In this document: in pieces, positions 18,596 through 29,204 of the stretch
How the letters are laid out: the number at the start of each line of letters is the position of its first letter
Numbering within the stretch: position 1 is the stretch's first letter
Origin: Methanobrevibacter sp.
GTDB lineage: Archaea; Methanobacteriota; Methanobacteria; Methanobacteriales; Methanobacteriaceae
Assembly (NCBI RefSeq): GCF_030539665.1
Contig: NZ_JAUNXR010000001.1
Coordinates: forward strand, 164,767 to 228,766
Length of the DNA stretch: 64,000 nt
Reading direction: 5' to 3'
Notes under the pieces: model-generated
Database searches by the model: none
What the model saw: only the letters and a program-made list of their open reading frames with translations
Told to the model about the DNA's origin: nothing
Made by a program: the position numbers and the translations under genes

Positions 18596-19216
18596 ATGAT
18601 TATTGATAATGTTATTTGCATTCCTAGCGCATCTGAAGATTCTAATTACTTTGTAATTGATAAGGAAATATTGGTTGATACAGGTACAGGACAACATACT
18701 GATTATTTATACTCAAAACTTAAGGAATATGGTATTGAAGTGGATGATATTAAAATGATTGTCAATACTCATTGCCATTATGATCATGTTGGAGGCAATA
18801 AAGATTTTCCTAATGCGAAAGTGGCTATTGGAGATATTGATGGTCGTTCCATTATGAAAGATGATGAAAATACCTGTTCAAGATTATTTGGCCATGATAT
18901 TGAACGTTGTGATGTTGATATTTTCTTAAAGGAAGGAGATAAAATTAGTACTTTTGAAGTAATTGATACTCCAGGTCATTCTGCAGGAGGAATCTGCTTA
19001 TGGGATGGCAAAACCCTCATAAGTGGAGATACAATTTTTGCTCATGGGGGAATCGGTAGAATGGATATAGGGGGCAGCTATGAAGACATGAAAAAGTCCG
19101 TTGGAAGATTGAAAGAATTAGATGTTGAAAATATTCTTCCAGGTCATGGGCCTATTGTTGAGGGAAATGGTAAGGCTCATATCAATGCTTCTTACAATTA
19201 TATTAATTCGATTTAA
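18596..19216 (+). CDS. MBL-fold metallo-hydrolase
   Basis: This 206-aa metallo-beta-lactamase-fold protein has the diagnostic zinc motif NTHCHYDHVGG (HxHxDH), then DTPGHSAGGICLWDG supplying the next His, a bridging Asp in ISGDTIF and a last His in PGHGPIVEG. This resembles the glyoxalase II-like branch; hydrolysis of a thioester or similar small substrate is likely but the substrate is unknown. It has its own TATA box and meets trkA tail to tail. Confidence 0.88.
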   Translation: MIIDNVICIPSASEDSNYFVIDKEILVDTGTGQHTDYLYSKLKEYGIEVDDIKMIVNTHCHYDHVGGNKDFPNAKVAIGDIDGRSIMKDDENTCSRLFGHDIERCDVDIFLKEGDKISTFEVIDTPGHSAGGICLWDGKTLISGDTIFAHGGIGRMDIGGSYEDMKKSVGRLKELDVENILPGHGPIVEGNGKAHINASYNYINSI

Positions 19217-19218
19217 CT

Positions 19219-19869
19219 TTATTTTTCGAACTTTTTACCTACTTTTTTAAATGCTCCCTGTTTTACAAGAATTGAAATCTTTTCTCCTCTTGATAGGACG
19301 GTATCATTTTGAGGTATCATCAATTCTCCATTAGGATAAGTAGCTATTATAATATAGTCTTTAGTTGGTGATATTTCAGATATTTTCTTACCGATTACCT
19401 TGTCATTTGTTACAGTCATATCTAAAATCTCTGCATTTCCTTCTCCAAGGGTTATCAAATCTGCAACATTAGGACGGCTGATAAGCTTTTCTAAAAATCC
19501 TGAAGCAGTTCTTTCAGGACTTATTACGTTATCGATTCCCACTTCAATGAATGCCTCTTCATTGTCAGGGTTACTTACTCTAGCAATAATGTTTGGAACG
19601 TTATATTTTTTTACAATAATACAGGATAAAAGGTTTGCTTCATCGTTTCCGGTTGTTGCAACGAAGAAATCCGCTTCATCAATATTGACTTCCTCTAATA
19701 GCTTGGAATTAGTTCCATTTCCACATATTACTAATGCATCTAACTCTGCAGCGGCGTTTCTGCATAATTCTTCGTTACTGTCAATTACGGTTATATCATA
19801 TCCATCTTCAATTAATAAATTTGCAAGTGAAAGACCAACACGTCCAGCACCCATTATAATAACATACAT
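19219..19869 (-). CDS. trkA: Trk K+ uptake regulatory subunit TrkA
   Basis: This 216-aa protein has one RCK unit. The Rossmann domain begins [18 protein letters not shown] (GxGxxG, NAD-binding), with DSNEE closing the second strand. The C-terminal TrkA-C domain (about 140-210) is seen as the beta-rich [20 protein letters not shown] region. It gates the membrane subunit TrkH in response to NAD(H) or nucleotides. It follows trkH by 70 bp on the same strand, so the two form a potassium uptake unit. Confidence 0.94.
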   Translation of the reverse strand: MYVIIMGAGRVGLSLANLLIEDGYDITVIDSNEELCRNAAAELDALVICGNGTNSKLLEEVNIDEADFFVATTGNDEANLLSCIIVKKYNVPNIIARVSNPDNEEAFIEVGIDNVISPERTASGFLEKLISRPNVADLITLGEGNAEILDMTVTNDKVIGKKISEISPTKDYIIIATYPNGELMIPQNDTVLSRGEKISILVKQGAFKKVGKKFEK

Positions 19870-19939
19870 TATAATCCCTCTAAATAAATATTTATATTAT
19901 TTGAACAATATTCATTTTAAATCTTTCTAATATTTGTCA

Positions 19940-21373
19940 TTATATTTTAAGTACTTCGAAGCATGTTTTTAATAAAACCAGTACTGGAAAGATTTCCAGC
20001 CTTCCGATCCACATGTGGAATATTGAAACTATCTTTAAAAACCAATGCAAATCAAAATTGATAATTCCCAATTCCAAACCGTTGTTACCCTGGAGGGAGA
20101 CTATTCCAAATAGGCTTTTAAACGGATCGTATCCGAATGCACAGAATAGAGCCCATCCGATAAGAACGAATACCATAAATAGAGTAATGTAGGTTCCACT
20201 TTCCGTCACTGCTTTTGTTGGAATTATATGATTTGATATTTTTATTACCATTACCCTTCCTTCAGGGGACATGATTTCCTTCAAGTGTTTATAAACTCCT
20301 TTGAAGAACATTATGACACGTAAAAGTTTAATTGAACCTACGGTAGATCCGCTAGAACCACCAATGAGCATAAATGTCATAATTACGATTAAAGGAAATA
20401 TCGGCCAAGCATTGAATATTTTATCAGGTTCAACAGAAGCTCCTGTTGTGGTAATCGCTGATACCACAGTAAACAATGTTTCTATTGGAATAAAATGATA
20501 TATTGTTGTAATCAGGATAAATCCTATTGCAACGATTATGAGCATGATTTGAAATTGCAAATCCTTAATGAGTGACATTCCACGTGTTTTAATAATTCTA
20601 TAATGGGCTGTAAAACTTGTAGCTCCCAATATCATAAGGATGATTGTGATAAGGTAAATCCAGTCGTTGTGGTAAAAGCCCATGTTTGCATTTTTTATTG
20701 ACATTCCTCCAGTGGATATGGATGTGAATGAGGCATTTATGGAATCGAACAAAGGCATTCCTGCTATTAAATATAGTATGATTCCACCGACTGTATAAAT
20801 CAAATAAATGTGGAATGTTTTTTTAAGAGTACTTTTTATACTTGGTTCCAAACGTTCTTCACGAGCTTCGGATTGGTATAATTTTGCAGTAGCTGTTCCT
20901 GGTCGGGTCATTACTCCAATAACCAGAATAATTACTCCCAATCCTCCAATCCATTGTTCGAATGATCTGAAAAATAGAACTGATAAAGGCAATGATTCAA
21001 CATTTCGGAACATTGTTATTCCAGTACCAGTCAATGCGGACATATTTTCAAAAACACATGACAGATAATCTAGATTTGTAACTAAACAGAGAGCTACTCC
21101 ACCAATAATACTTGCCCACATCCATATGAATGCGGAAACGATCATAGCATGTTTCAATCTCATGCGTTTCCTATATTTCGAAAATCCCTTGTCGAAAAGA
21201 ATTCCAAAAGTAAATGAAATAAGTCCGGCGATAACATAGCCCATAACATTAAATTCCAATGAAATAAATTCAAAAACTATAGGTAATAAACACATTATTC
21301 CTATAACTTCCATCATCTGTCCGGAATAGCTTAAGATAGAAATAATGTCGTTTTTATTTATGTATCGCATCAC
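19940..21373 (-). CDS. trkH: Trk K+ transporter membrane subunit TrkH
   Basis: This 477-aa integral membrane protein has four repeated membrane-pore-membrane units typical of TrkH/KtrB. Filter-like glycines are visible at ALTGTGITMF, SISTGGMS, TTTGASVEP and SLQGNNGLE. It transports K+ (possibly with Na+) driven by the membrane potential, gated by TrkA, whose gene follows. The N-terminus starts MMRYINKND; either of the first two methionines may be used. The length is normal for the family. Confidence 0.95.
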   Translation of the reverse strand: MMRYINKNDIISILSYSGQMMEVIGIMCLLPIVFEFISLEFNVMGYVIAGLISFTFGILFDKGFSKYRKRMRLKHAMIVSAFIWMWASIIGGVALCLVTNLDYLSCVFENMSALTGTGITMFRNVESLPLSVLFFRSFEQWIGGLGVIILVIGVMTRPGTATAKLYQSEAREERLEPSIKSTLKKTFHIYLIYTVGGIILYLIAGMPLFDSINASFTSISTGGMSIKNANMGFYHNDWIYLITIILMILGATSFTAHYRIIKTRGMSLIKDLQFQIMLIIVAIGFILITTIYHFIPIETLFTVVSAITTTGASVEPDKIFNAWPIFPLIVIMTFMLIGGSSGSTVGSIKLLRVIMFFKGVYKHLKEIMSPEGRVMVIKISNHIIPTKAVTESGTYITLFMVFVLIGWALFCAFGYDPFKSLFGIVSLQGNNGLELGIINFDLHWFLKIVSIFHMWIGRLEIFPVLVLLKTCFEVLKI

Positions 21374-21447
21374 TTTAATAATTTGGATAAATCAATATAT
21401 AAATATTAATAACACATATGTAATAATGTTAATATGGAGAGATGAAA

Positions 21448-22560
21448 ATGAAGCATAAATCTGTAATTTTTTTAGGAATAAGTTTGATTATCCTTGCGGT
21501 AATGCTTTATATAGTTGGTATTGATAACATTATTTCAGCATTGGAAAAGGCTGACATGTATTTAATTTTATTGGCCGTTGTAGTGCAAATTTTTATCTGT
21601 TATATGTATGCTTTGAGATGGCATATTATTAATAAGGTAGCAGATATTGACGTGTCAATTAAAAACTTGCTTCCAATGACATTTGTAGGTCTTGCATTTA
21701 ACAATATTACTCCTGCTGGAAGAGGTGGGGGAGAACCTGTAAGGGCATACATATTGGCTAGGGATTCAGATTATCCGATGGAAGAGACATTTGCAACAGT
21801 TGTGGCCGATAGGGCTTTAGATACATTCCCGTTTATTGTATTAGCTATTTTGACAATTATTGGCGCTACATTCTACTTTAAAATTGCTACCTGGTTGATT
21901 ATAGCTATGATTATAGCAGTAATTGCAATCGTGGCCGTTCTCGCAATTTTAATTTACATGGTATTAAATGAAAAGTTTAGTGAAAAGGTTTCAAATTTCA
22001 TTATATCATTGCTTAGAAGATTTTATAAGAAGAATTCAGAGGCTCTTGAAAAGAAAGTTTTCGAAACAATAGCTGGTTTTCAGGATACCTTGAAATTGAT
22101 GCTTGATAAGAACAATATAGCTAAATATGCACTTCCATTGTCATTCATTATTTGGATTTTTGAGATTCTTCGTGTGTACATTGTATTCTTGGCATTTGGA
22201 GCCAATATAAGTCCTATTATTATTGGTGAAGTATTCATCATGGCTTCATTGGTAGGTATGATTCCTGCACTTCCAGGTGGAATCGGTGCAGTTGACGGAA
22301 TCATGATCATATTCTATTCAATGGCAGGCATCTCAACATCTATCAGTGCTGCAGCTACCGTTGTGGAAAGACTAATTTCCTTCTGGATGGTTACCATTAT
22401 AGGAATGTGCATTGTTCCTTATTATGGTAAGTCAGTATTCGATAAGATTTCATTCAATCCGAAGGCAGATCAAACATTTGACGAAATAACTGATGAATTT
22501 GAAGATATTGGTGAAGATGGTAAAGTTTTCGATAAGGACTATGATGAAAAAAATAAATAG
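21448..22560 (+). CDS. Flippase-like/UPF0104 integral membrane protein
   Basis: This is a protein of about 370 aa with some eight transmembrane segments and a charged cytoplasmic tail rich in Asp/Glu after residue 340. It belongs to the UPF0104 (lysylphosphatidylglycerol synthase transmembrane, AglD-type) family. Signatures include NITPAGRGGGEPVRAYILAR and, later, LPGGIGAVDGIMI. Family members move or modify lipid-linked molecules; a role in lipid or glycan export is inferred. An ATG lies at 21442, but GGAGAG ends directly before it, so ATG 21448, six bases further, gives better spacing. Confidence 0.8.
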   Translation: MKHKSVIFLGISLIILAVMLYIVGIDNIISALEKADMYLILLAVVVQIFICYMYALRWHIINKVADIDVSIKNLLPMTFVGLAFNNITPAGRGGGEPVRAYILARDSDYPMEETFATVVADRALDTFPFIVLAILTIIGATFYFKIATWLIIAMIIAVIAIVAVLAILIYMVLNEKFSEKVSNFIISLLRRFYKKNSEALEKKVFETIAGFQDTLKLMLDKNNIAKYALPLSFIIWIFEILRVYIVFLAFGANISPIIIGEVFIMASLVGMIPALPGGIGAVDGIMIIFYSMAGISTSISAAATVVERLISFWMVTIIGMCIVPYYGKSVFDKISFNPKADQTFDEITDEFEDIGEDGKVFDKDYDEKNK

Positions 22561-22626
22561 AAAACTTTATTTTATTTCTTTACTATAAATTTCATTATAT
22601 CAAAATTTTTTTGATAAGGTGAAATA

Positions 22627-23520
22627 ATGGAAATTAACGGTGTAGAAATTAAAGATAATTACGCAGAAGCTTTCGGAATTAAAGTTACAAGATTACTCGT
22701 TACTGCAGCTACTAAAAAATTAGCTAAAGTTGCAGCTACTGAAGCTACTGGATACGGAACTTCTGTAATCGGATGTCCTGCTGAAGCAGGTATTGATTGT
22801 TACATGCCTCCAACCGAAACTCCTGACGGAAGACCTGGTTACGTTATCATGATCTGTAACGGTTCTAAAAAGAAATTAGACCACGAACTTCTTGAAAGAG
22901 TAGGAATGTGTATTTTAACCGCACCAACCACTGCAGTATTCAACCTTCTTGACGATGAGGATGACTTACTCAAAACCGGTTTCAAATTAAAATTCTTCGG
23001 TGACGGATATGAAGAAACCTTAGAAATCGCTGGTAGAAAAATGCACGCTATCCCAATTATGTCTGGTGACTTCTTAGTAGAAGACAAATTCGGATACAAA
23101 GACGGTGTAGCTGGAGGAAACTTCTTCATTATTGCTGACAGTAAAATGTCCGGTTTAATAGCTGCTGAAGTAGCTGTAGACGCTATTGCTGCTGTACCTA
23201 AAGTAATTACTCCATTCCCTGGAGGTATGGTTGCTTCCGGTTCAAAAGTAGGTTGTAACAGTTACGAATTCTTAGACGCATCCACCAACGAAAAAATGTG
23301 TATCAGCTTAAAAGAAAAAGGTATGGAATCCAACATCAGAGAAGATGCACACGGTGTATTTGAAATCGTAATTGACGGTGCTGACGAAGAATCCGTACGT
23401 GCTGCTATGAAAGCAGGTATTGAAGCTGCTTGTACCGTTGACGGTGTTTTAGAAATCGACGCTGGTAACTTCGGTGGAAACTTAGGAGCTTACAAAATCA
23501 ACTTACAAGACTTATTCTAA
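22627..23520 (+). CDS. ftr: Formylmethanofuran--tetrahydromethanopterin formyltransferase
   Basis: This 297-aa protein is a full-length Ftr with the expected start [19 protein letters not shown] and blocks [19 protein letters not shown] and [15 protein letters not shown]. It transfers the formyl group from formylmethanofuran to tetrahydromethanopterin, the second step of CO2 reduction to methane, in the cytoplasm as a tetramer. It is rich in Lys and Glu and uses preferred codons strongly (GCT, GAA, TTC, AAC), unlike neighbouring genes, which signals high expression. The ribosome-binding site is AAGGTGA, and a stem-loop terminator overlaps its stop codon, so it is a single-gene unit. Confidence 0.99.
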   Translation: MEINGVEIKDNYAEAFGIKVTRLLVTAATKKLAKVAATEATGYGTSVIGCPAEAGIDCYMPPTETPDGRPGYVIMICNGSKKKLDHELLERVGMCILTAPTTAVFNLLDDEDDLLKTGFKLKFFGDGYEETLEIAGRKMHAIPIMSGDFLVEDKFGYKDGVAGGNFFIIADSKMSGLIAAEVAVDAIAAVPKVITPFPGGMVASGSKVGCNSYEFLDASTNEKMCISLKEKGMESNIREDAHGVFEIVIDGADEESVRAAMKAGIEAACTVDGVLEIDAGNFGGNLGAYKINLQDLF

Positions 23521-23548
23521 GGGTTCTGCCCTTATCTTTTTTTTTATT
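23518..23548 (+). terminator. Terminator of ftr
   Basis: TAAGGG (23518-23523) pairs with CCCTTA (23529-23534) around TTCTG, followed by a run of about ten T. The stop codon is part of the stem. Confidence 0.8.
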
Positions 23549-23708
23549 TTAAAATTTCAGTGTTTTTCTCAATGCAATGAGATTTATTTAATTTAATGCA
23601 TATTAAATGATTATTTTTATAAAATAATGCAAATTGGTTTTATGATTTAAAAATTAAAAGATTTATTGAGCCATATAATAGTTTAATCCATTAAATGAGT
23701 TTTAAATT

Positions 23709-24863
23709 TTAATCATCATGATGGATATATTTTGATGTGATTTCAGCTATTTCTTCATTGGTAAGGTCAATTCCAATGATTTTGTCCTTCTTTTCAATCT
23801 CCTTGATCAGCCTGTCGATATTGGCCTTGTCTGAGCCGGAAATCCAGTGTGAATGTATTTCATGAACTGAATCATAAAGGTTTTTCAGTGAACTTCTTTT
23901 TTGAGGATTGTTTTTCAGCTTTTCTTCAAACTCCTCAATCTCTTCAAGGGTCAACACTCCAATCTTACGTGTCAAAGGAGCTCTGATTCCTGGGAAATGA
24001 TAGTCAATGTTTTCCAATGTGCATTTGTGGTCTATTATCATTTTCATTTCACGGGTGATGTCTTCTACATTGTGTCTTAGGGTTATCCTAATCAGATGGG
24101 GCTTTGCAGCTTCAAAGTAAAGGTCGGCTCCACCTATTATTTCCGGAGACACGATTTTGTTTGCCCCTGCCTTGTAAAGCCTTTTTATGTTTTCTGTCTT
24201 GCTGCATCTTGAAACGACCCATGCGTTTGGCTGAAGTTCCCTGATTGTCAATACGATAAACAGGTTAGTGACATCGCTACCGGTTGTGACTATAATGCTT
24301 CTGCACTTGTCAAAGATTATCTGGCTTAGAAGGGAGTCTTCAGTTGCGTCCCTATTTATGATTACTGTGGAATCGTCAGGATCGATGTCCTGTGTGGCCT
24401 GAATGTCTTTTTCTATTATTATCACATTCTGATTTCTTTGCTTAAGCTCTTCAAAAACAACCTTTCCCACACGACCATATCCGCAGAGGATGTAATAGTC
24501 TCTCATTTTCTTGATTTTCTTATACATTTTTGCCCCTTTTGAGTATTCGCTCATTCTTTTTGAGAAGTTTTCAAGAATTATGCTGAACATGTATGTTATT
24601 ATTCCAACACCGCCCAATGCAAGAGTCATGGAAAATATCTTTTGAATGAAAGTTTTAGGCACGATATCCCCATATCCTACAGTGGCCATTGTGATTATGC
24701 TGTAATACAATGAGTTAAAAAAGTCCAGGCCCATTATAATTCTGGAACCGATAATGCCATATATCAATAGCCCAATGACAAGGATGCTTCCGTTCCTTAT
24801 GTAGTTTAGCGGAAGCTTACTCATTATCTGTCTTGCAAATTTTCTTAAAGTTATTCTCATCAC
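23709..24863 (-). CDS. Potassium channel with RCK domains (MthK-like)
   Basis: This 384-aa protein has two transmembrane helices near the N-terminus around a pore loop with the K+ selectivity filter TMATVGYGDIVP. A cytoplasmic RCK domain follows, with a Rossmann start YYILCGYGRVGKVVFEELK and a second TrkA-C-like half. The build matches archaeal calcium-gated channels such as MthK. The C-terminus (about 300-384) is charged and helical. It probably adjusts K+ flux and complements trkA/trkH three genes away. The gaps on both sides are short (188 bp and 77 bp) and contain no gene. Confidence 0.93.
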   Translation of the reverse strand: MMRITLRKFARQIMSKLPLNYIRNGSILVIGLLIYGIIGSRIIMGLDFFNSLYYSIITMATVGYGDIVPKTFIQKIFSMTLALGGVGIITYMFSIILENFSKRMSEYSKGAKMYKKIKKMRDYYILCGYGRVGKVVFEELKQRNQNVIIIEKDIQATQDIDPDDSTVIINRDATEDSLLSQIIFDKCRSIIVTTGSDVTNLFIVLTIRELQPNAWVVSRCSKTENIKRLYKAGANKIVSPEIIGGADLYFEAAKPHLIRITLRHNVEDITREMKMIIDHKCTLENIDYHFPGIRAPLTRKIGVLTLEEIEEFEEKLKNNPQKRSSLKNLYDSVHEIHSHWISGSDKANIDRLIKEIEKKDKIIGIDLTNEEIAEITSKYIHHDD

Positions 24864-24940
24864 CTATTAAAATTAGTATTGGACTACATATTATATTAAT
24901 TTATATTATATTTTAGACAAATTTATAAAAAGGTGTTATA

Positions 24941-26503
24941 ATGATTTCTCCTTTAGATATGAAAATTACTGACATTAACTGCGAGTGCTTGGGTCTTTCA
25001 AGATTATGTTTAATGGAATCAGCTGGAAAATCATTGGCTGAAGAGGTTGGAAAGATTGCGGTCTATACCTTTTCAAAGCCAGTTAAGGTAGCTATTTTTA
25101 CAGGTTCTGGTGGAAATGGGGGGGATGGTTTTGTAGCTGCTAGATATTTGCTGAACAGAGGATATGAGGTTGACATATATAATTTAAATCCAACCATCAA
25201 GGATGAAAACGCTAGGATAAATTATGAAATCCTTCTTAGCATGAAACCGAGGCTTTCTCACTTGAATATCTATAATCTGGATAGTGTGGAAGATATTGAA
25301 AATACTCAGATTGCCCAAAGCGAAAGTTTTTCCGAGTTTATAATAATTGATGCCATTTTGGGAACTGGAATTAGGGGAAAATTAAGGCCTAAAGTAAGAA
25401 AAGCCATTGAGGTGATAAACGAATCTAATGGTCTTACAATTTCTGTAGATGTTCCTTCAGGCCTCAATCCTGAAAATGGTGAAATTTCAGATATTGCAGT
25501 AGATCCTGAATATACTGTCAGTTTTCATAAAATCAAGGATGGTGTGGAGCTTGCAGGAGAGGAACTCACTGGAGGAAGTGTAATTTGCGACATTGGAATT
25601 CCCATCGAAGCGGAATACTTTACAGGTATTGGGGACCTCCTAAGGCTCAAAAACAGATCAGACGCATCTCATAAGGGGAACAACGGAAAGCTGCTAATTG
25701 TTGGAGGAAGCAAGGATTATTTTGGAGCGCCCGCCATTGCAGGCCTGTCAGCCATTTCTGCAGGTGCAGATTTGGTTTATATTGCAACACCCACACCTGC
25801 AGCGCTGCCGGTCAAATTGACCTCTCCCGACTTTATCGTTCGTGAACTTGAAGGGGATTATCTGGGCTTGGAACATTTGGATGAAATCATGGATCTTGTA
25901 GATTCGGTGGATGCCGTGTTGATAGGTCCTGGAGCCGGAAGGTGTGAGGGCACTTCAAAATTATTCAACGTTCTTGCAGCAAAAATCAAAAAGCCAATGG
26001 TAATTGATGCTGACGCATTAAAGGAGGTAGACATCAATCTGGTTAAAAACAATGAGAATCTTATTCTGACTCCTCATTTGTTTGAATTTAAGGCATTCTT
26101 CGATAAAGTCATTAAAGAGCTTGGAATCAGGTCAAATGATTTCAAAATAGCTGATGCAACTAATTTCAACATGGTTGATGGAACCGTAACTGCATTTCAG
26201 AGGATTGTAAGGGAGATTAAGGGAACTGTCATCATCAAAGGGGAATATGATTTCATAGTCAATAGGAAAAGGTTTAAAATTAACAAGACTGGAAATCCTG
26301 GAATGACTGTTGGAGGAACCGGAGATGCCTTGGCTGGTTTAACTGCAAGTCTGTTTTCACAGGGTTTGGATGCTTTTGACGCTTCTATTGTAGCTGCTTA
26401 TGTCAATGGTAGGGCAGGTGATGTTGCATTTGAAAAGGATGGCTATGGCTTTTCAGCTACAGATTTAACTAAAAATATTGGTTCAATATTGCTAAATGGA
26501 TGA
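24941..26503 (+). CDS. nnrD: Bifunctional NAD(P)H-hydrate epimerase/dehydratase
   Basis: This 520-aa fusion repairs damaged NAD(P)H. The N-terminal YjeF-N epimerase domain (about 1-215; FTGSGGNGGDGFVAARYL) interconverts R- and S-hydrates. The C-terminal ribokinase-like dehydratase (about 225-520; KLLIVGGSKDYFGAPA, VGGTGDALAGLTASLFSQG) removes water using ADP or ATP. The fused layout is normal for archaea and bacteria. The gene ends eight bases inside the start of sfsA, so the two are coupled. The start follows AAAAAGGTGTTATA. Confidence 0.96.
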   Translation: MISPLDMKITDINCECLGLSRLCLMESAGKSLAEEVGKIAVYTFSKPVKVAIFTGSGGNGGDGFVAARYLLNRGYEVDIYNLNPTIKDENARINYEILLSMKPRLSHLNIYNLDSVEDIENTQIAQSESFSEFIIIDAILGTGIRGKLRPKVRKAIEVINESNGLTISVDVPSGLNPENGEISDIAVDPEYTVSFHKIKDGVELAGEELTGGSVICDIGIPIEAEYFTGIGDLLRLKNRSDASHKGNNGKLLIVGGSKDYFGAPAIAGLSAISAGADLVYIATPTPAALPVKLTSPDFIVRELEGDYLGLEHLDEIMDLVDSVDAVLIGPGAGRCEGTSKLFNVLAAKIKKPMVIDADALKEVDINLVKNNENLILTPHLFEFKAFFDKVIKELGIRSNDFKIADATNFNMVDGTVTAFQRIVREIKGTVIIKGEYDFIVNRKRFKINKTGNPGMTVGGTGDALAGLTASLFSQGLDAFDASIVAAYVNGRAGDVAFEKDGYGFSATDLTKNIGSILLNG

Positions 26504-27203
26504 TATGATGGATTATGTTAAGGGCATCTTTAAAAATCGTCCCAACAGGTTTGTTGCGGAGGTGGAAGTTGATGGGAATATTGAAATAGCCCACGTGCCG
26601 AATACTGGAAGGTGCAAGGAGCTGTTGGTGGATGATGCTGAGGTTTATTTGGCTCCTTCGGACAATCCCAACAGAAAAACCAAATTCACATTGCACTTTG
26701 TTGTCAATAGAAATGAATTGGTATCATTATACTCTCAAGAAGCTAATCGCATTGTATATGAAGCTATTGAAAATAATCAAATTAAAGAACTTTCAGGTTA
26801 TTCTATTCTTCAAAGAGAAAAAACAATTGATAATTCAAGAATTGATATATATCTTGCAAATGAAAATGAAGAATGTTATGTTGAAGTCAAAGGGGTAACT
26901 TTAATAATTGATGATGAAGCAAGATTTCCAGACGCTCCAACCGAAAGGGGAACAAAACATCTAAAGGAACTTATAAAGCTCAAAAAACAGGGAATCCGTA
27001 CAGTCGTATTTTTCCTGATTCAACATCCTGCAGGAGATAAATTTAGACCTAACTGGGATAATGATCCTAAATTTTCAAAAACATTAAATGAAGCACATGA
27101 TGCAGGTGTTGAAATTTTGGTCTACAAAACTGAAAATACATTGGATGGAATAAATTTTGTTGAAAGGTCTCTTGAATTTGAACTGTCCAAAAAGGAAGAT
27201 TAA
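26496..27203 (+). CDS. sfsA: SfsA family nuclease-like protein
   Basis: This 235-aa protein matches SfsA. The N-terminal OB-like half has VPNTGRCKELLVDDAEVYL, and the C-terminal PD-(D/E)XK-like nuclease half has SRIDIYLANENEECYVEVKG followed by FPDAPTERGTKHLKEL. First named for sugar fermentation stimulation in E. coli, it is now described as a DNA/RNA-binding nuclease-like protein; its role in archaea is not established. Starts at 26496, 26508 or 26511 are possible. It overlaps nnrD by eight bases and the sirtuin stop by four. Confidence 0.92.
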   Translation: MDDMMDYVKGIFKNRPNRFVAEVEVDGNIEIAHVPNTGRCKELLVDDAEVYLAPSDNPNRKTKFTLHFVVNRNELVSLYSQEANRIVYEAIENNQIKELSGYSILQREKTIDNSRIDIYLANENEECYVEVKGVTLIIDDEARFPDAPTERGTKHLKELIKLKKQGIRTVVFFLIQHPAGDKFRPNWDNDPKFSKTLNEAHDAGVEILVYKTENTLDGINFVERSLEFELSKKED

Positions 27204-27907
27204 AATTTGATCTGTGAGAAAACTTCCCCTATTGGTTCAGCTATTGTGAGACTTGCAAAGGAATCATAATCAGTAGGACTTTTATTGATCAAAACGAGGT
27301 TTTCCCCATTGAAATATTGAATAAGTCCTGCTGCAGGATATACAACAAGAGAGGTTCCGCCAACTATTAAAGTGTCTGCCTGGGAGATATATTTAATCGA
27401 ATCGCTGATAATATCATTTTTTAAAGGCTCTTCATACAGAACAACATCTGGCTTTATAAGCCCATCACATTCGCAATAGGGAATGCCGGGGGTTGTTAAA
27501 ATTTTATTTACCTCATATTCCCGTCCACAGAATTGACAATAGTTCCTATTGACGTTTCCATGAAGTTCAAGGACATTTTCACTTCCTGCTTTTTGATGAA
27601 GGCCATCAACATTTTGTGTGATGACTGCTTTAATTTTACCTGCCTTTTCTCCTTCAGCCAACTTTAAATGGGCAGGATTTGGTTTTGCATTGTTAAATAT
27701 TAAATGATTTCTATAATAGTCAAAGAACTCTTCTGTGTGGTTTTCAAAATAAGTGTGTGAGAGCACTTCTTCAGGAGTATAATTGTAGATTCCAGTATCG
27801 CTTCTAAAATCAGGAATTCCACTTTCTGTAGACACTCCAGCGCCACCGAAAAAGACGATATTTTCTGACTTATCGATAATCTCTTGAAGTTTGTTGATTT
27901 TTGACAT
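27200..27907 (-). CDS. cobB: Sir2-type NAD-dependent protein deacylase
   Basis: This 235-aa sirtuin has FFGGAGVSTESGIPDFRSD for NAD binding, QNVDGLHQKAG, then LELHGN with the catalytic His, and a zinc site made by CQFC and CEC. It removes acyl groups from lysines using NAD. Its arrangement fits bacterial/archaeal CobB; archaeal targets include chromatin proteins such as Alba in some species, but targets here are unknown. It sits 34 bp downstream of argG on the same strand and may share its transcript. Confidence 0.94.
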   Translation of the reverse strand: MSKINKLQEIIDKSENIVFFGGAGVSTESGIPDFRSDTGIYNYTPEEVLSHTYFENHTEEFFDYYRNHLIFNNAKPNPAHLKLAEGEKAGKIKAVITQNVDGLHQKAGSENVLELHGNVNRNYCQFCGREYEVNKILTTPGIPYCECDGLIKPDVVLYEEPLKNDIISDSIKYISQADTLIVGGTSLVVYPAAGLIQYFNGENLVLINKSPTDYDSFASLTIAEPIGEVFSQIKF

Positions 27908-27941
27908 AAAAAAAAGAAAGAAATGATAGCTAATTTAATAG

Positions 27942-29111
27942 CTATAATTTTTGATAGTTTGCAGCTTGAAGACCGTGGTATTTAATCATACCTTCAACTT
28001 CTCTTTGATCGGTTTCTTTGTCTTCAAAGGTGATTTGTTCAATGCTGTGTAAACTGTAAGGGGATTTTCTGGATAATACTGTAATATTTCCTTTGAAAAG
28101 TCTTAAGGTTACTTCTCCGCTTACTCTTCTTTGCATTTGATCAAATGCTTGGTCAAGGTCTTCTCTTAAAGGTTCTTGCCATAATGCCCTGTATACCAAG
28201 TCAGCATAGAGGGTACTCATGTATTCTGCAAATCTTAATTCATCAGTTGTTAAAACCAATTCCTCTAAGTATTGGTGAGCAGCTATTAACAATTTTGCAC
28301 CTGGAACTTCATAGATTTCCCTACTTTTAAGTCCGATCATTCTGTTTTCGATGGTATCTACTCTTCCAATACCGTTTTCACCAGCAATCAAGTTTGCTTT
28401 TTTGATGATGTCTATTAAAGGCATCATTTCACCATTGATTGCTACTGGAATACCTTCTTCAAACTCAATGGTGATTTCTTGAGGTACGTTTAGTGCAGAT
28501 TCCCATCCTGCAGTCCATTCGTAAATGTCTTCGTCTGGTGCATTTGCAGGGTCTTCGAGGTTTCCTCCTTCAATACTTCTTCCCCAAATGTTTTCATCTA
28601 CACTGTAAATCTTATCTGTTTTAAGTTGAATTCCTTTTGAAGCAGCATATTCTTGTTCTTCAGTTCTGGTAAGGTTAAATTCACGAACTGGTGCAATGAT
28701 ATCGAAATCAGACATTGCTAAAATTACAGCTTCAAATCTGAATTGGTCGTTTCCTTTTCCAGTACATCCGTGTGCAATAGCTTTTGCTCCTTCTTTTTCA
28801 GCTATTTCAATAATTTTTTTAGCGATTAAAGGTCTTGCAAGAGCAGTACTTAAAGGATATCCTTCGTATTCTGCATTTGCTTTGATAGCTCTTGCGATGT
28901 ATTCATTTGCGAATTCTTCTTTTGCGTCTATGTTGTAATGTTTTGAACTTCCAATCTGTTCAGCCATTATTTCAGCTTTTTTCATTTCTTCTTCGCCTTG
29001 TCCAACATCTACACATACTGAAATTACTTCTAAATCGTATTCTTCCTGTAATAATTTAACACAAACAGAGGTATCTAATCCACCACTGAATGCAAGAATG
29101 ACTTTATCCAT
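27942..29111 (-). CDS. argG: Argininosuccinate synthase
   Basis: This 389-aa protein starts [20 protein letters not shown], whose SGGLDTS is the ATP pyrophosphatase loop. It also has [14 protein letters not shown] and [14 protein letters not shown]. It joins citrulline and aspartate into argininosuccinate with ATP, the next-to-last step of arginine synthesis. The length is normal. The upstream region holds a perfect 15-bp inverted repeat about 95-170 bp before the start codon, which might be a control element. Confidence 0.98.
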   Translation of the reverse strand: MDKVILAFSGGLDTSVCVKLLQEEYDLEVISVCVDVGQGEEEMKKAEIMAEQIGSSKHYNIDAKEEFANEYIARAIKANAEYEGYPLSTALARPLIAKKIIEIAEKEGAKAIAHGCTGKGNDQFRFEAVILAMSDFDIIAPVREFNLTRTEEQEYAASKGIQLKTDKIYSVDENIWGRSIEGGNLEDPANAPDEDIYEWTAGWESALNVPQEITIEFEEGIPVAINGEMMPLIDIIKKANLIAGENGIGRVDTIENRMIGLKSREIYEVPGAKLLIAAHQYLEELVLTTDELRFAEYMSTLYADLVYRALWQEPLREDLDQAFDQMQRRVSGEVTLRLFKGNITVLSRKSPYSLHSIEQITFEDKETDQREVEGMIKYHGLQAANYQKL

Positions 29112-29204
29112 TTATATTCACCAAAAATAAATTTTTATAAGAATAAATATTCATGAAATATTTTTATTGTTAATACTATTTAATAGTTAGATAAAATAAG
29201 GGTT